A stretch of 64,000 nt of DNA from Trichosporon coremiiforme. Taxonomy: Eukaryota > Basidiomycota > Tremellomycetes > Trichosporonales > Trichosporonaceae. Each line of letters opens with the position of its first letter. Within the stretch, counting starts at the first letter, position 1. Under the pieces are notes generated by a model. It ran no database searches, was not told the origin of the DNA, and was given only the letters and a program-made list of their open reading frames with translations. The position numbers and the translations under genes were made by a program. Location of the stretch: contig BCJJ01000006.1 of NCBI GenBank assembly GCA_039545355.1, positions 248,001 to 312,000 of the forward strand, in the 5' to 3' direction. This document shows positions 60,511 to 64,000 of the stretch, in pieces.

Positions 60511-63500
60511 ATGGACCGCAGGGGCAAGCGACCAGCTCGTGAGTTCGACGGAGTCGGCTCGTCCGGCCCATCGACGCTGGGTCGCCGCAGAGTCGAGCCT
60601 CCCGCCACTCCGGAGTCGATGGTCGCTGGACCGTCTCGCTTCCAAGGCGCGCTCCGGGAGCCGTCTTCCCTCACAGGCTCTCAGCTCGTACAGCCTTCCA
60701 CTCGACCCTCATGCGACGATACCATCCCGCCACTCCGCCCTTTCCTCAATCCACCTGAAGACGAGGACGGTGAGCTCCCCAGCCAGGACAGACACACGGT
60801 AGCGGTTACCGGCGAGACTTTCCTCACCATTACACAGACCCTGTCGCTGCACGGTTCCGGCAACGATTCTCTCGGTGCTGCCTTCTACGAAGCTGAGACG
60901 CGAACACTCAAGGTCCTCGAGGACACGAAGGATACATGGGCATGGGACCTTGCCGTTCTGCGTCAGTTCTGCGGGTTACCATGTCTTAACTGACAAGCAG
61001 TGCTGGAGCAGTTCCGTCCCCAAGAAGTTGTGCTCAGCACAAGCGCACCCGACAAGCTGACCAACGCCGTCGAGAAATTTTGTAAGTTATCCACTCGTGG
61101 CGGGGAAACCGACAAGCAGGTACCGCGTACCCTGCCACAAAGCTTGTGCTCCTCCCCGCGAAGAAGTTCCAGCACGCCGCAGCGCTGTACTACGTCTCGG
61201 CGACCCGGCTGCCACGGGGGCAGCGGACGATCAGCAACTGGTCCGTGAGCCAGGGTGACCCGGCACTCCTCAACGAGGAGAGCGTGGACTTTGCGCACGA
61301 AGAACTAGACCACGGCATGGGGAAGATGCGCCTTAGCCTGCTCAAGATGGGGTGCAGAGTCAATGCCCACGCACCATTTGCTGTGAGCTTCAGGGCGGCA
61401 TATGTTGGGAGCTGACATCAGATGTGTGCCGCGGGAGCGCTGCTCAGCTACCTCGTCACGAATGAGGCGGACGATCTCGGGGAAGACGCGCTTGCGTTCA
61501 ACCTTGCCTCGGTCGTCAGCATGGACATGTAAGCTTACACTAGCCGATACAGCTTATCCCAGCGACCAGCACATGTACATCAACGAGGATGCCTTGACGT
61601 ACGTTGTGTATGTACGGTCCTAACGTCCAGCTCGCTCGCCATCTTCGACATCGAGTCGCACGCCTACATGCACTCGAAGCAGCACATGGCCGGCCTGTCT
61701 TTGTACTGTGAGCTTAGTTACCGTCTCATTCATCTCACTCCAGCGCTACTGAATACGACCGTAACTCCACTCGGCCGCAAGCTGCTGCACACCTGGCTTC
61801 TGCGGCCGCTCATTAATATTCCCCGGATCAAGGAGCGCCACGACGCCGTCGAAGCCTTCAGCACGACAGAGCAGAGCCAGCTCCGCAAGCTCTTCAAGAA
61901 GGAGCTGAAGGGCGTCAAGAACCCGGTCAAGTTCCTGCACATGATCAAGAGTGGCAGGGCTTCGTACCGCCACTGGAAGGATCTCGTGGACGTGAGCTGT
62001 AACAATCAGCCGATGAAGCTGACGCCACACAGACTCTGAACGCCGCCGAGGCCATCAGCGAGGCGCTCGTTGTCGTAGGTCTGCAGGCGAATGTGAAGGT
62101 GATCAAGCAGCTTGCAGGCAGTCTCACCGAGGACGTGAAGCTCTTCCATCTCGACACTGTGCGACTGGTAAGCTGCGTAGACCCCTGGATCGAGTTCATG
62201 TCAGATTGACTGGGACGCCTCGCGGGATGAGGGACGAGTATGCATCCGCAGCCAGATTGACGAGGAGCTCGACCAGTGGCGAGAAGATTACGCCGGTGAG
62301 TGGGCCGGCGAAGCATCCGACTGATGACCAGGTCTCGAACCCCTGCTAGTGAGAGGCAGCAGTTGCGCTCATTCTGACTTCAGAATCGCGTCTCAGCAGA
62401 ACTTGTGCCACGAGTCTCGCCTGACTTCTGCACCACGATCAATGTCATCTATCTTCCCCAGCTCGGGTGCATGGTGACAGCGCACGACGTGAAGGACCTC
62501 GACGCCGTGTCGCCCGACTGGGAGCAGCAGTTCAGCACTGACGAAGTCATCTACTATAAGACGCCGGAGATGCACCGCCTCGACGAGCACTTTGGCGACC
62601 TCCAAAACATAATCATTGGTGAAGATACCCAGACGCGGCCGTAATCTGATGCCAGATCGCGAGATTGAATGGGTGCAGAAGCTCGCTGAGCGAATCGACC
62701 GGGTCGAGGAGAACATCCTCGGCATCGGGGATACGCTGGCCGAGCTCGACTGGTGAGTTTACCGTGCGCAGATACGAACTGATACCTCAGCCTGCTCGCC
62801 TTTGCAGACGCGTCTGAACGGCTGGGCCTCCGCCGCCCTGTCATGAAGGAAGAGCCAGTCCTCAGGATCCGCAAGGGTATTCACCCGCTATACGCTGTCA
62901 ACTGCGACACGGAGTACATTGACAACGACACCGTGCTTCACGGCGGCACCGACAGCGATCTCAGCAGCATGGTTAGACAGCGCAGACAGAAGCTAGCTGA
63001 CAGCAGATGATTGTGACGGGCGCAAACGGATCGGGCAAGTCTGCATACGGCAAGCAGGTCGCTCTGATCACGTACATGGCCCACATCGGGTGCTTCGTTC
63101 CGGCCCAGAGTGCGGAGATCGGTTTGTGTGACAAGAGTAAGGCTGTTACCGTCGCTCACTTAGCTGACCGCAGTCTTCACTCGTGTTCAGACTAGAGAAT
63201 CTGCATCCAAGGTCGGTGTGGTGCGTTTGGTACACCTGACCACAGGCTGCTTCAGCGTTCATGATCGACCTGAGTCAGGTGTCCCAAGCACTGCGTGGCG
63301 CCACGAGCCGCTCTCTCATCATCCTCGACGAGTTCGGCAAGGGTAAGCTTCGTAGCTGGCATTATCGGCTAAACGCAGGCACCAACTCGAGTGACGGAGC
63401 TGGTCTTTTAGCCGGTATCTTGACACATCTGCTGAAGGAGTCTCGCCCTAGAACAGTCGTCCTTACGCATTATCAGTGAGTTGCCTCAATTGCCCCACTC

Positions 63501-64000
63501 TAACTGACGTCAGCGAGCTGTTCACGCAGCAGTTCCTCGATGAGTCACTCCCGACGATCTACTGCCACATGAAGAGCTTGTTGATCGAGGGCGCGAAGGA
63601 GCTGGCGTATTTGTACAAGTCAGTTATAAGGGATGGGGAATAGCTAACTCTCAGGCTCCGACCGCGCCGCTGTCTGACGTCCAACGCGGCCGAGTGCGCT
63701 CTAGGACAAGGTATCCCAGAGCCCGTCGTCGCCAGGGGCCGACAAGTCAGGTGAGCTTCCACTGTTCTTTATGGTAACTGACGACCAGCGAATGCCTGTC
63801 CAAGTTCCAGATCACAAAACTCATAGACGACGGGCTGTCGGAACGCGACCTTCAAGAGCTCGAGGACGCCGAAGATCTCGCGAAACGCTTCCTGCGCTGG
63901 GATCTGGGTGCGAGCGACGGCACCGGCTTGCTGGCAGACCTGCGGGAGCTGCTCGGCAATATGGACCTAGACGTCGAGTCTGCGGCCGAAGCCGAAATTG
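60511..64000 (+). CDS. MSH5: MutS homologue MSH5, meiotic (3' end outside window)
   Basis: Twenty exons lie in the window: 60511-60961, 61001-61081, 61120-61382, 61422-61528, 61563-61598, 61631-61707, 61744-61991, 62033-62167, 62205-62295, 62332-62348, 62384-62618, 62656-62752, 62791-62971, 63007-63136, 63174-63211, 63246-63342, 63379-63475, 63514-63618, 63655-63750 and 63790 onward; the gene continues past 64000. About 930 residues are seen. MSH5 pairs with MSH4 (MutS-gamma) to stabilise meiotic crossover intermediates. Evidence: the MutS core [20 protein letters not shown], Walker [19 protein letters not shown] (678-685), [46 protein letters not shown] and Walker [12 protein letters not shown]. 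The MIDLSQVS wording and GCFVPA are those of MSH5, not MSH2/3/6. A Ser/Pro-rich N-terminal ~90 residues is extra. Exon 14 may start at 63004. Confidence 0.92.

Overview
This is a gene-dense fungal nuclear window, most likely from a basidiomycetous yeast of the Tremellomycetes (Trichosporonales/Tremellales type). The reasons are high GC, many introns of about 35-50 nt with a CTGAC/CTAAC branch site just before the AG, a macrophage-activating-glycoprotein-like secreted protein, and a CAP10-type glycosyltransferase. The organism is inferred, not proven. Most gene models were checked by summing exon lengths: every multi-exon model listed as a CDS gives an open frame divisible by three from ATG to stop, except MSH5, which runs off the right edge.

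Layout. 1-3.3 kb: no recognisable gene. 3.3-11.4 kb: secreted MAGP-like protein (+), secreted beta-carbonic anhydrase (-), arrestin-like protein (-), separated by long gene-poor stretches. 13.0 kb: tRNA-Leu(AAG) with an intron. 13.5-19.1 kb: SF1 helicase and GT90 glycosyltransferase (both -). 20.7-26.0 kb: RPB9 (+), SEY1 (-), COX4 (-). 26.4-28.6 kb: unrecognised disordered, PIP-box-like protein (+). 28.7-34.8 kb: a DUR3-type urea/solute symporter (-) with a GATA-rich promoter, flanked by four broken serpin-like sequences. 34.9-36.9 kb: malate synthase (-). 39.0-42.3 kb: mS29/DAP3 (-) and RRS1 (+), divergent. 42.5-45.1 kb: CorA/ALR-type Mg transporter (-). 45.5-49.1 kb: COX7a-like (-), NOP53 (+), mS37/MRP10 (-). 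49.9-52.7 kb: Whi3-like RNA-binding protein (-). 55.7-64 kb: branched-chain aminotransferase, poly(A) polymerase and MSH5 (all +, MSH5 cut by the window end).

Themes. Several neighbours serve ribosome biogenesis (RRS1, NOP53), mitochondrial translation (mS29, mS37) or respiration (COX4, COX7a), but this is ordinary eukaryotic gene mixing and not an operon. The most unusual content is the serpin-like cluster: serpins are rare in fungi, and the residue pattern resembles the short serpin-like proteins of actinobacteria, which makes horizontal transfer followed by tandem duplication and decay a reasonable hypothesis.
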